Assembly: GCA_945900785.1 (NCBI GenBank)
Contig: CAMDJM010000013.1
Coordinates: 20,636-84,635, forward strand
DNA: 64,000 bases
DNA from: Akkermansia muciniphila
Lineage (GTDB): Bacteria > Verrucomicrobiota > Verrucomicrobiia > Verrucomicrobiales > V1-33
Direction of reading: 5' to 3'
The notes under the pieces are model-generated. The model searched no databases, was not told where the DNA came from, and saw only the letters and a program-made list of their open reading frames with translations. Numbering within the stretch: position 1 is the first letter of the stretch; every line of letters starts with the position of its first letter. The translations under genes were made by a program, and so were the position numbers. Shown here in pieces: positions 33,946 to 42,075 of the stretch.

Positions 33946-35157
33946 ATGAATCCTTCCTATTCCCGACGAAACTTCATCCGCCGCAGCACGCTCGCCACGG
34001 CAGCGATTGTGGCCGGGCGGGCGGGAGCCGGGGAGGCCTCCGTGGAATTGCCCTTCGTCAACGGGCACCGCCGGATGGTGGCTTTTCCAGGCAAGCGGCC
34101 CTTGATTTTGCTGACGCACCGCCCGCCGCAACTGGAGACGCCCTTCGCGGTTTTCAACGATGGGCTGATCACGCCGAACGATGCTTTTTTTGTCCGTTAC
34201 CATCTGTCAGGCCTGCCGGTGGAGATCGATCCGGCCGCCTTCCGGCTGGAGGTGAAAGGCTTGGTGAATACCCCGCTCTCGCTCTCCCTGGAAGACTTGA
34301 AAAAAATGGAGGCGGTGGAAGTGACGGCGGTGAACCAGTGCTCCGGAAACAGCCGCGGGTTTTTCAATCCACGGGTGAATGGTGGCCAACTCGCCAATGG
34401 AGCGATGGGAAATGCAAAATGGCGCGGGGTGCGCCTGAAGGACGTCCTGACCAGGGCCGGGGTGGCGGCCGGGGCCCGGCAGGTGGTGTGTGATGGCTTG
34501 GACAAGGGCGCGGTGCCCACCACGCCTGACTTTATCAAAGCCCTCGAAATCGACCACGCCCTTGATGGCGAAGCCATCATCGCCTGGGAGATGAATGGGG
34601 AAGAACTGCCCTGGCTGAACGGCTATCCACTCCGGCTGGTGGTGCCCGGCTATTACGGCACCTATTGGATCAAGCACCTCAATTCCCTTGAGGTGACCGG
34701 CGAAAACTTCGGCGGGTTTTGGATGGCGGCGGGCTATCGCATTCCGGACACGCCGGGCGGCTGCGTGGAACCCGGCACCGTGCCCGGCAGGACCCTTCCC
34801 ATCACCAAATTCAAAATCCGTTCCTTCCTCACCAGCCTGACGGATGGGGCTCAGGTGAAAGCCGGGCGCGAAACCCTGCTGCGCGGCATTGCCTTTGATA
34901 GCGGAGCGGGCCTGACCGAGGTGCAGGTCAGTCCTGATGGCGGATCCACCTGGCGTCCCGCCACGTTGGGCAAGGATCTGGGCCGCTATTCCTTCCGGGA
35001 GTGGACCCTGCCATGGACCCCCACCAACACCGGCCCTGCCGAAATCCGCTGTCGAGCCTTCAACCGCATCGGTGAAACCCAGCCACTGGTCTCCCTTTGG
35101 AACCCGGCCGGATACATGCGGAATGGCGTGGAAACCACCAAAATCATCATCACCTAG
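33946..35157 (+). CDS. Sulfite dehydrogenase molybdopterin subunit (SorA-like), Tat-exported
   Basis: 403 residues from the ATG at 33946, which begins a twin-arginine signal (SRRNFIRRSTLATAAIVAG). The sulfite-oxidase molybdopterin domain contains NDAFFVRYHLSGLPVEIDPA, the molybdenum-ligand cysteine in VTAVNQCSGNSRGFFNPRVN, GMGNAKWRGVRLKDVL-type sequence, and LPWLNGYPLRLVVPGYYGTY with WIKHL. The C-terminal dimerisation domain has RGIAFDSGAGLTEVQVSPDG followed by WRPATLG. It would oxidise sulfite in the periplasm. The next gene, a c-type cytochrome 10 bp downstream, is the natural electron acceptor, as in SorAB systems. Confidence 0.9.
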   Translation: MNPSYSRRNFIRRSTLATAAIVAGRAGAGEASVELPFVNGHRRMVAFPGKRPLILLTHRPPQLETPFAVFNDGLITPNDAFFVRYHLSGLPVEIDPAAFRLEVKGLVNTPLSLSLEDLKKMEAVEVTAVNQCSGNSRGFFNPRVNGGQLANGAMGNAKWRGVRLKDVLTRAGVAAGARQVVCDGLDKGAVPTTPDFIKALEIDHALDGEAIIAWEMNGEELPWLNGYPLRLVVPGYYGTYWIKHLNSLEVTGENFGGFWMAAGYRIPDTPGGCVEPGTVPGRTLPITKFKIRSFLTSLTDGAQVKAGRETLLRGIAFDSGAGLTEVQVSPDGGSTWRPATLGKDLGRYSFREWTLPWTPTNTGPAEIRCRAFNRIGETQPLVSLWNPAGYMRNGVETTKIIIT

Positions 35158-35167
35158 CCATTCTGCC

Positions 35168-35509
35168 ATGAAGCTCCTTTTCCCACTCCTTGGCGCTGCC
35201 GTCCTGCTCACCACCGCACTCGCCCAAACCCCCGCTCCCGCCACGCCCCCAGCCGTCACCGGAATCCGGAAGCTCGAACTCCCGCCCGAAACCGGGACCT
35301 ACCGCAACGCCCCCGGAGTGGAACTGGCGCAGGCCTTTTGCCTGAACTGCCACTCCACGGAATACACCGAATCCCAGCCTCCCCTGCCGGCCGCCTATTG
35401 GCAGGGCACCGTGAAAAAGATGAAGGAGAAATTCGGCGCCACCCTGCCGGATGAGGTGATGGCTCCCCTGACGAAATATCTGGTGGATGCCTACGGGAAA
35501 AAGCCCTGA
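35168..35509 (+). CDS. Small periplasmic c-type cytochrome (SorB-like)
   Basis: 113 residues with a signal peptide (MKLLFPLLGAAVLLTTALAQ) and one heme-binding motif (CLNCH, about residues 59-63). PETGTYRNAPGVELAQAF precedes it and a Met-containing helix (VKKMKEKFGATLPDEVMAPL) follows, a possible source of the second axial ligand. The gene is 10 bp behind the molybdopterin subunit on the same strand, so the two most likely act as a sulfite dehydrogenase/cytochrome pair. Confidence 0.88.
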   Translation: MKLLFPLLGAAVLLTTALAQTPAPATPPAVTGIRKLELPPETGTYRNAPGVELAQAFCLNCHSTEYTESQPPLPAAYWQGTVKKMKEKFGATLPDEVMAPLTKYLVDAYGKKP

Positions 35510-35736
35510 GCCATGGCAACCCCCGGAGGATGCCGGGGTGTGGCGTTTTGCCAGTGACGCCTTGGCAGAGCTTTGCAAAGCGCCATGAATTACCGTTCCA
35601 GGCACGGGAATTCATTTTTGCAAGCCGTTGCAGATGAGTGGGTTTTGCGATACAGCCGGCATCGGCACAAGGAATGCAGAAGCATGGATCCATCCGCTTT
35701 CCGGCGGATCCAATAGCAATCCAACCCTCTCCACCG

Positions 35737-35901
35737 ATGAAAAGCATCCCAATCAACTCCCGTTCCCGCACCACCCTTGCTCTGGTGGCACTTGCCGCTG
35801 CCATAGTGTTTGGAAGCTCCTGCCGCACTACCGAGGGCTTTGGCCGCGATTTGCAGAAGGTAGGCAACAAAATCTCCAACGAAACGGGGCGGCACGGCTG
35901 A
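35737..35901 (+). CDS. Entericidin-like small lipoprotein
   Basis: 54 residues. After a hydrophobic signal (TTLALVALAAAIVFGSSC, lipobox cysteine about residue 29), the mature part CRTTEGFGRDLQKVGNKISN follows the entericidin pattern C-x-T-x-x-G-x-G-x-D-x-x-K-x-G. Entericidins are tiny membrane lipoproteins; in E. coli EcnA/EcnB form an antidote/toxin pair linked to stationary-phase lysis. Only one copy is present here. Its stop abuts the stop of the convergent HD-domain gene with no spacer. Confidence 0.75.
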   Translation: MKSIPINSRSRTTLALVALAAAIVFGSSCRTTEGFGRDLQKVGNKISNETGRHG

Positions 35902-36996
35902 TCACTGCTGTGCGGCGGCTTCCTGACCGGAACCCGGTCCAGGCGACGGAGCCTCAGGGTCAAATGGCATTTCCAGTGGCTGATAGGCCTGCAGAGGCCT
36001 GACGGGATTTCCGGGAAGGGGCCGGCGTCTTTCAAAGATGTTGGGAGCGAGGAGAGCCGCAGTGTCATAGGCGTCGGCCAGCATTTCCAGCTTGGCATCA
36101 ATGTTATCCACGTGATGCAGCAGGATCGCTTCCGGCGTGCGGGGCAGCACGGGCGAGCCAAATTGGTATTCGCCGTGATGTGCGCCGATCAAGTGGAGCA
36201 GATGCAGGCGGACGCTTTCGCTGGCAGGCAGCAGTGGATGCCATGACGCCCCGGCGGTTTCCATGAGCTGGCGCCAGAGCCGGTTGACCAGTTCGATACC
36301 CATGGGGATGTGCCCCATCAGTTCCCCGGCCTCGGTGTAGGGCATGTTAAATCCCCCGCGGTCATAACAGTTTTCCCACAGCTTTCCGCAGTCGTGAAAG
36401 AGGACACCAGCCACCAGCAAATCCCGGTTGGAGGCGGGGTAAACTTCCGCGAGGGCGAGGGCGGCCCGCATCATTTGAGCGACATGTTCCACCAGTCCCC
36501 CGCGACGGGCGTGGTGGTATTCGCGGGCCGCGCCGGTGCGGCGGAAGCGCTCGCCAAATTCCTCCAAAAACAAGCGGCACAGGGCATGGAGGCGGGGATC
36601 CGCGATGGCCTGCGTCATGGTGAGGATGTCCGCGTAGTCCCGTTCCTGCTTTTCACGCAGGGCCACCGGCCCGCCGAGCACCGCCTCGCGTTCTGCCCCG
36701 TCGAGTTCCCGCCAGGTCCATTGCCGGGGCTCCAAACCATAGGTGCCGCTGCTCCATTCCCCCTTGATGGAAATGAAGGAACCGGCTGGCAGGTCCTTGG
36801 CGGCAGCATAGACCGGAGCATCGCTCCAGACCCGCAGGACGAGGTGATCGCTGGCGTCGGTCAGTTTCCATTCGAGGAATTCCGAGCCGCTTTTGGTGGG
36901 TTTCACCTGGCTGCGCTCGATCTGCAGGTGCACTTCCGCCGCGAGGGGGGACCCACTGGTGGCCTGACGGATTTGACGGATACTGAGGAAGTCCAT
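35902..36996 (-). CDS. HD-domain 3'-5' exoribonuclease (YhaM-like)
   Basis: 364 residues. The N-terminal OB-fold (EVHLQIERSQVKPTKSGSEF with LEWKLTDASD) is followed by an HD hydrolase domain with HHARRGGLVEHVAQMM, the metal pair in GVLFHDCGKLWENC, LIGAHHGEYQFG, and the last Asp in LLHHVDNIDAKLEMLAD. This is the YhaM plan: OB-fold for RNA binding and an HD site that removes 3' nucleotides, also acting on short DNA. The C-terminus has a Pro/Gln-rich tail. Cytosolic RNA turnover is the likely role. Confidence 0.85.
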   Translation of the reverse strand: MDFLSIRQIRQATSGSPLAAEVHLQIERSQVKPTKSGSEFLEWKLTDASDHLVLRVWSDAPVYAAAKDLPAGSFISIKGEWSSGTYGLEPRQWTWRELDGAEREAVLGGPVALREKQERDYADILTMTQAIADPRLHALCRLFLEEFGERFRRTGAAREYHHARRGGLVEHVAQMMRAALALAEVYPASNRDLLVAGVLFHDCGKLWENCYDRGGFNMPYTEAGELMGHIPMGIELVNRLWRQLMETAGASWHPLLPASESVRLHLLHLIGAHHGEYQFGSPVLPRTPEAILLHHVDNIDAKLEMLADAYDTAALLAPNIFERRRPLPGNPVRPLQAYQPLEMPFDPEAPSPGPGSGQEAAAQQ

Positions 36997-37027
36997 GGAG
37001 CCAGTCTGGCGCTATCTTTTGCCGGGA

Positions 37028-37312
37028 TCAATCCCGTGCGATGGAAAAGCCGGTGATGCCCTGGGGCGCAGGGGAGACGGGATGCTCCTCCCATTCCTTG
37101 ATATAATGGGCGACGGCAGAGTTGTCCTTCAATTCAGCTAGAAAAGCCACCAGTTCATCGTAGTCACGGGAAAGGACCAGCAATTCCACCCGGCCATCCG
37201 GCAGGTTTTTCACCCAGCCGGAGACCTCGTAGCCAGCCGCCAACTGGCGGACGGTGTATCGGAATCCCACCCCCTGCACGCGTCCACTATAAAAAACCTG
37301 TCTGGCAATCAT
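37028..37312 (-). CDS. acyP: Acylphosphatase
   Basis: 94 residues from the ATG at 37312. The family signature [19 protein letters not shown] contains the catalytic arginine, and [15 protein letters not shown] carries the catalytic asparagine and the second signature. The enzyme hydrolyses acyl phosphates such as carbamoyl phosphate and 1,3-bisphosphoglycerate. The start is chosen because sequence upstream in the same frame is not protein-like. It lies 31 bp upstream of the HD-domain gene on the same strand. Confidence 0.92.
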   Translation of the reverse strand: MIARQVFYSGRVQGVGFRYTVRQLAAGYEVSGWVKNLPDGRVELLVLSRDYDELVAFLAELKDNSAVAHYIKEWEEHPVSPAPQGITGFSIARD

Positions 37313-37456
37313 CCCGCATCCGTGGCGCAGAGCCGCCGCCTTCGCAAGCTGGCAAGCGGCTGGTGGCACCATTCCAGTCTTCGGATGGACTGCCCGCTTG
37401 CGAAAGGTGGTGCAAAATTTTGATGGCGGCCCGGGCAATCCAGCGTTTCCTGCCGC

Positions 37457-38241
37457 ATGCCCACCTCTTTCCTTCTGACACTTCTCCTTTTCTGTTGCTC
37501 CATCACCGCCAGCCGCGCCGGAGCCAAAATAGAAGGCGGCACCCGCTTCAAATTTATCACACCACCCGCGTCACCCTCGGCTGCGACCGAATAGTGAATC
37601 CCAGCCGGGAAAATGCCACCGGCACGCTCATGCTCCGCCTGTGGGCTGTGGACCAGCCTTACCAGGGGGGCGGCATCCAGGGCAAGGTAATCGCCAGTGC
37701 CCGGTTTGAAGGCCTGAATCCGGGAAATGTCTACACCAATCCCAGCCGCACCCCGGACGTCACGCTCCCCCCCGCCAAAAGGGCCTACACCCTTTGCCTG
37801 ACACTCATGGAATTCTCCGGCGGGGAATATGTGATCGCGGACTACCGGAACTTCCCCGGCACTACCGTGCTGGGTCCCATCGATCTGTTCAGCCTCACGG
37901 GCCCATGGAGCTGGCAAAGCAGCACAGAAGGCGGCACCATCGGGTTGGAGGTCGCCAAAATCTCGCATAACCGCCCCGGCGGCACCGGCAGCCTGCGTCT
38001 CGCGCTGTGGGCGACGAAGCAGCCCTATCAAGGTGGAGGCATCAAGGGTTTTATGATCGGCACCCTGCAAAAGGACGCCCTCAAGCCCGGCTACACCTAC
38101 ACCAATCTCAAAAACACCCTGAAATACATCAAGCCTCCCGCAGGCCAGTATTATGTTAATCTCGTCCTCACCGAATTCAACGGAAGCGATTATCTGATTG
38201 TCGACTCCATCGCAGGCGCCAAGCCGGTGGTTTTCCGCTAA
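37457..38241 (+). pseudogene. Frameshifted secreted protein with two tandem repeats
   Basis: The ATG at 37457 begins a clean signal peptide ([20 protein letters not shown]), but this frame stops at about 37594. The body continues one frame over, from about 37560 to 38241, and holds two homologous units of about 90 residues: WAVDQPYQGGGIQGKVIA... NPGNVYTNPSRT and WATKQPYQGGGIKGFMIG... KPGYTYTNLKNT. In the second unit the part before LRLALWA is complete; in the first the equivalent ([20 protein letters not shown]) is in the body frame while the signal is not. A single-base indel near 37530-37590 explains this. Either the gene is broken or the base is a sequencing error. Function unknown. Confidence 0.65.
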
Positions 38242-38291
38242 GAGACTCTGCTGCCTCCATTCCCTGCTGGCAAAGGAGGGAGGGGCGGCGT

Positions 38292-38819
38292 TCACTTGAT
38301 GCGGACGAAGCGGTTGCGGGGCACGCCATTCACAAAGGAGAAATCGCCGCCGAGGATGACCTTGCCGTCAGGCTGCACCGCGACGCTGAGGACATCGCCG
38401 CCGCTGGCCTGGGGATTGAAACCGGGGTCGAGCGTGCTGTCCGCGAGAAGCCGGGCGATGTGGCTGCGGGGAGTGCCCAGGACGGACGAGAAATTCCCGG
38501 CGAGGAACGTGCGGCCTTCCGGGTCCACCACCGTGGCATTCATGGTGAAGCCGGAGACGGAGGGGTTCAAAAAGTCAACCTCGCCGGGCGAGCCAGGCAA
38601 GGTGCGGAAGGCGGTCAGGGTGTAAAGCCTGGTGGTGGTGCGGTTTGGCGCGGTGACGAGGATTTCGATGGGATTGCTGCCGGGGTTGAGCGGCAGCAGC
38701 GCACTGGTGCCCCCGTTGGGCACGCTGATATAGCTGCCGCCATTGATCCGCACCTCGACTGTTGCGGCGGCCTCCACTGCAAACGGCGACACCGTGAAGG
38801 TGGTGGTGTCAGGGTTCAC
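38292..38819 (-). pseudogene. Remnant of a cadherin-like/delta-60 repeat protein
   Basis: The 175 readable residues contain the end of a cadherin-like beta-sandwich (TFTVSPFAVEAAATVEVRIN, NPIEILVTAPNRTTTRLYTL) and about two delta-60 propeller repeats (GRTFLAGNFSSVLGTPRSHI; GKVILGGDFSFVNGVPRNRF). Such proteins normally exceed a thousand residues. Here there is no signal peptide, the homologous reading frame continues upstream as SAYTSTV for only a few codons before a TGA, and the protein stops in the middle of a repeat (VRIK). The gene is truncated at both ends. Confidence 0.65.
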
Positions 38820-39029
38820 CGTGCTGGTATAGGCTGATTTTCGATTTCATAAAGTTCATGATGATGGTCTTCTCCCTGTCATGAGCGAAACGAGGACGAA
38901 AAGGCTCACGGGCCGCGCTTTTATTTTTTTTCCCGGCGTGATTCCCCTAATTTGCGCCACGCAGCGCCGGGCTTTTGTCACTTGCCATCCGGAGGGGGGC
39001 GTGTTTTTATCCCTCCTCCATCAAGACAA

Positions 39030-39113
39030 GCCGGTGTGGCGGAATGGTAGACGCGGCGGACTCAAAATCCGTTGCCCTTTAAAGGCGTGTAGGTTCGAGT
39101 CCTATCGCCGGTA
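39030..39113 (+). tRNA. tRNA-Leu (anticodon CAA)
   Basis: The 84-base sequence folds as a class II tRNA. The acceptor arm GCCGGTG pairs with CGCCGGT (G-T wobbles at 1:72 and 6:67). The D arm contains TGGCGGAATGGTAGACGC. The anticodon stem GCGGA/TCCGT holds loop CTCAAAA, giving CAA. A long variable arm (TGCCCTTTAAAGGCGT) and a T arm with TTCGAGT follow, with discriminator A at 39113. The encoded 3' end is not CCA. CAA reads UUG leucine codons. It stands alone between a gene remnant and a hypothetical gene. Confidence 0.92.
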
Positions 39114-39229
39114 GTCTTGGAGCTATTTTGTGGATGGATGAAGTGGGAAAATCGCGGGGTGGGAAGGTGTGGCGGAACGGACGGACTTTCCAGACTTGCG
39201 GAACCCCTGTTTTCAGCGGTCAATGGATA

Positions 39230-39997
39230 ATGAAAAGGCAAATCTCCCTATTGGTTGTCACGCTCTGGGCCTGGCTCGGGCCGGACACCGTCTCCGCTCA
39301 AGCCAAAGTATCTGGACCTGCTCTGGAACCAATAGTCGCCGCCCTGGAACCGGTAGCACTGCGCACTGCCCTCGCCCGCCCGCTGCAGGACGCGAAACGC
39401 ACCGTGATCGTGCCGGCGAAGGAGGACTCCGTGCTGGGTCTGACCCATCTTTCGAAGGAGGAATTCGAAGCTGCCGGGCTGAACTGGGATCAATTCATGA
39501 CCAAAGCCGCCGCCGCCGCCACCCGGCTGTTGGTCAGCATCAAGCCCGTGGTGGCACGGGACAAGGCGGGACAAATCGCCTACATCAAGTTAAAGAGCGA
39601 ACGTCCTTTTGCCGCCAGCATGATCCTGTCGCCCCGGATCGTTCCTCTGTTTCAAGGGTTTTTGGGGGATCGCTTGGTCGCGCTGGTGCCGGACCGGCAC
39701 ACGGTTTACCTGTTTTCGAGGAATTTTGGGGAGTTCCAGGCTTTCGGGCAAAAAATCATCGATGACCATGCAGATGCGGTATATCCCTGCAGCATTGAAG
39801 CCTTTGAAATCACCCGCGAAGGAGTGGCCTGCATCGGTGGTTTTGATGACGGAGCGGATCCCCTGCCCTCCTTTGAAATTACTGGGAGTAAGGAAAAGGC
39901 GGTCCCGGTGAAGCCCGAGTTGCCCCCGGCGGAAGAAAAGAACCTAAAAAATTCCTCTTTCGTGCCGAAACGAAAGGAAGCCAATTCTAAACCTTAA
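39230..39997 (+). CDS. Secreted protein of unknown function
   Basis: 255 residues from the ATG at 39230, where a signal peptide begins (LLVVTLWAWLGPDTVSAQA). The mature protein has VPAKEDSVLGLTHLSKEEFE, a helix (FMTKAAAAATRLLVSIKPVV) and strands such as GQIAYIKLKSERPFAASMIL and RLVALVPDRHTVYLFSRNFG. The tail is Lys/Glu/Pro-rich (PVKPELPPAEEKNLKNSSFV). I recognise no family. Codon use is less GC-biased than in the neighbours, and the next 190 bp are AT-rich. Confidence 0.6.
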   Translation: MKRQISLLVVTLWAWLGPDTVSAQAKVSGPALEPIVAALEPVALRTALARPLQDAKRTVIVPAKEDSVLGLTHLSKEEFEAAGLNWDQFMTKAAAAATRLLVSIKPVVARDKAGQIAYIKLKSERPFAASMILSPRIVPLFQGFLGDRLVALVPDRHTVYLFSRNFGEFQAFGQKIIDDHADAVYPCSIEAFEITREGVACIGGFDDGADPLPSFEITGSKEKAVPVKPELPPAEEKNLKNSSFVPKRKEANSKP

Positions 39998-40191
39998 ATC
40001 CAGCTTGAAATTTAAGTTTTAACGATATTTTTACTGGTCATTCTCAGCCTTGTTAATATACCGGGTGAAACAGAAGTGTCACCAAGGAGGCTTTGCGAAT
40101 CCTGAGAAAGAATCGCAGTTCCAGGAAAACCTTAGGAGAAATTCACGAAATCGGTCGCAAAATTGCATTCCTGTGCTAAACTGTCCGATCT

Positions 40192-40506
40192 ATGGCTACC
40201 ACCAAACGAACCAGGTTCTCCCGACGGCTTCCGGATCATGTTACAGACGAACTCGTGGCTGCCCTTCTTAAACCGAAGGTGTATGACTTCAATAGTCTGT
40301 TTGAAGCTGTTTATGAGTGCCTGAAATTGAGGAACGCCGTGAGTGGCGGGGAAGAGATGCTGCGTCTGCGGGCGTATGAAAAGCTTCAAAATCTCGTCTC
40401 GCGCGGCATGGTCGAAAAAAACGTGAAGCAATACCGCGGTCTCGAAAAACTCAAGGACGCGCTGACGCCCCCTGAGCCCATCGTGCCGGTCGCGGCGACG
40501 GCTTGA
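40192..40506 (+). CDS. Small basic helical protein, winged-helix-like
   Basis: 104 residues, basic, with a compact helical core: RRLPDHVTDELVAALLKPKV, DFNSLFEAVYECLKLRNAVS and EEMLRLRAYEKLQNLVSRGM, then VEKNVKQYRGLEKLKDAL. The last part resembles a winged helix (helix, turn, recognition helix, wing) of the kind seen in small regulators. No close family comes to mind. It ends in Pro/Val/Ala sequence and is followed by a strong terminator, so it is a single-gene unit. Confidence 0.55.
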   Translation: MATTKRTRFSRRLPDHVTDELVAALLKPKVYDFNSLFEAVYECLKLRNAVSGGEEMLRLRAYEKLQNLVSRGMVEKNVKQYRGLEKLKDALTPPEPIVPVAATA

Positions 40507-40583
40507 CGGCTTCTGGTTCGACCAGCGTTCCAAACACCACCACCCAACACCAAAACCCCATACCAAAACCCAACCCATTTGCC

Positions 40584-40619
40584 GTCCCAGTCAGTTTCCC
40601 TGGCTGGGACGCTTTTTTT
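40584..40619 (+). terminator. Rho-independent terminator
   Basis: Arms at 40584-40594 and 40600-40610 (GTCCCAGTCAG and CTGGCTGGGAC) pair over 11 bases with one G-T wobble and are followed by GCTTTTTTT. It ends the transcript of the small gene at 40192. Confidence 0.88.
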
Positions 40620-40706
40620 GGGGATTGGAATGGGAAAGGGAACCGGGAGCAACGGAGGAAAAAGAAGGATTTGCATCAAGTCAGGAATGAGTGACGTTTC
40701 CAGACC

Positions 40707-42068
40707 ATGGATAAGCACGCCACTTCCGCCCCCCTCTGGCAGCAACATGCCCGGCGCACCGAGCGCCGGATTAATCTGGCCTGGTGGCTGGAACTCTACG
40801 CCCCGTGGGCGGCGGGCCTCAGTCTGGCGGTGCTGGCAGTGGTGCTGGTGATGCGCCGTCAAGGCTGGCCGCTGCCCGGAGGAGCCACCTCGGCTGCATT
40901 GTTGGGCCTCTACCTTCTGGCGGGCTTGGGCTGCTGGTGGGTGGGCAGGCGGCACTTCTGCGCCGGGCAGGCTGCTATGGTGCGTTTGGAGTCCCACCTG
41001 CACTTGAATAATGCTCTCAGCGCCGCCGCCGCTGGGGTCACCGCCTGGCCGCCCGCGCCCGCGCAGGTGGAAGATGGACTGCGCTTCCGGGCCGCATGGT
41101 TGATCGCGCCGGTCCTGCTCACCGTCAGCAGCCTGCTGCTGGCCTTCCTGCTGCCGGTTTCCGGAAAAGCGGTGCCTGCTGCCCTGCCCCCGCCATTGGC
41201 CCTGACGCGGACCGCAGACCTGCTGAAGCTTTTGGAAAAAGAGGAAGTCGCCGACCCTGCGGCATTGGACAAGGCCAGGGAGCAATTGGAAGCCCTGCTC
41301 AACCAACCTCCGGAAGATTACTACAGCCACCACAGCCTGGAAGCGGCCGATACCCTGGAAACCGCTCTGGCAGAAGCCGCCGGCCAGTTGGGAAGCCAAT
41401 TGAAGACCGCGGCAGACGCGGCGGAGTCACTGGAAAAATACGATAGCAGCCTCAGTCCCACCGCCCGCCAACAGTTGCAGAGCGAAATGGAAAATGCCGT
41501 CGAGGGCATTAAAAACTCTTCCCTCGGGGCCAGTGAGGAATTGAAAAAACAATTGGGCAATCTGGATCCCTCGAAACTGAAGGAGATGAACCCGGAGCAG
41601 TTGAAGAAGATGCTGGAAAACTTCAAGGCCAAATCCGAAGCCTGTAAAAACTGTCAGGGAAAAGGTGGCACCGGAGGCAAAAGCGAGGCAGAGCAGGCCC
41701 TCGCGGATTTGCTCAATGGCAAGCCCGGCGAAGGAAGCGGAGAGGGCCAGGGGGAAGACGGAAAAGACGGCGAAGGCAAAGGGCGTGGCGGAGTGAACCG
41801 GGGTCCCGGCACAGGCGACCTGACATTTGAAAAGAATGCCAGCGACCTTTCGACCAACAAGCTGGAACAGTTGGAAAGCGGCGACCTCAGCCGCAGCCTG
41901 CCCGGAGATCACCTGGGCACCAGGGACATTGAACATCAGCTGGATAAATCACCCTCCGGCCCTGCCGGCGGTGGGGCGGCGGCCCAGCCAGCCGGGGGAG
42001 GGGATGCCGTCTGGCGGGATCAGTTGATGCCGGCGGAACAAAAAGTGTTGCGGCGTTATTTCAAATAA
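40707..42068 (+). CDS. Membrane-anchored coiled-coil protein with Gly/Lys-rich tail, unknown function
   Basis: 453 residues. Three hydrophobic helices sit within the first 150 residues (WAAGLSLAVLAVVLVMRR; AALLGLYLLAGLGCWWVG; WLIAPVLLTVSSLLLAFLLP). Next come a long coiled coil (roughly 170-310, Leu/Glu/Lys heptads such as KAREQLEALLNQPPEDYYSH), a Gly-rich linker containing a CKNCQGKGG cysteine pair, and a Gly/Asp/Lys-rich tail ending in EQKVLRRYFK. The layout resembles proteins encoded beside MoxR/BatA loci in related bacteria, but no such gene is here. It is 7 bp from the following ABC permease gene and probably co-transcribed. Confidence 0.6.
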   Translation: MDKHATSAPLWQQHARRTERRINLAWWLELYAPWAAGLSLAVLAVVLVMRRQGWPLPGGATSAALLGLYLLAGLGCWWVGRRHFCAGQAAMVRLESHLHLNNALSAAAAGVTAWPPAPAQVEDGLRFRAAWLIAPVLLTVSSLLLAFLLPVSGKAVPAALPPPLALTRTADLLKLLEKEEVADPAALDKAREQLEALLNQPPEDYYSHHSLEAADTLETALAEAAGQLGSQLKTAADAAESLEKYDSSLSPTARQQLQSEMENAVEGIKNSSLGASEELKKQLGNLDPSKLKEMNPEQLKKMLENFKAKSEACKNCQGKGGTGGKSEAEQALADLLNGKPGEGSGEGQGEDGKDGEGKGRGGVNRGPGTGDLTFEKNASDLSTNKLEQLESGDLSRSLPGDHLGTRDIEHQLDKSPSGPAGGGAAAQPAGGGDAVWRDQLMPAEQKVLRRYFK

Positions 42069-42075
42069 CCCTCCC

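Noticed and set aside
37530..37594. Programmed frameshift in the repeat protein gene
   Set aside because: No slippery heptamer followed by a stable structure is visible, so mutation or sequence error is the simpler reading.
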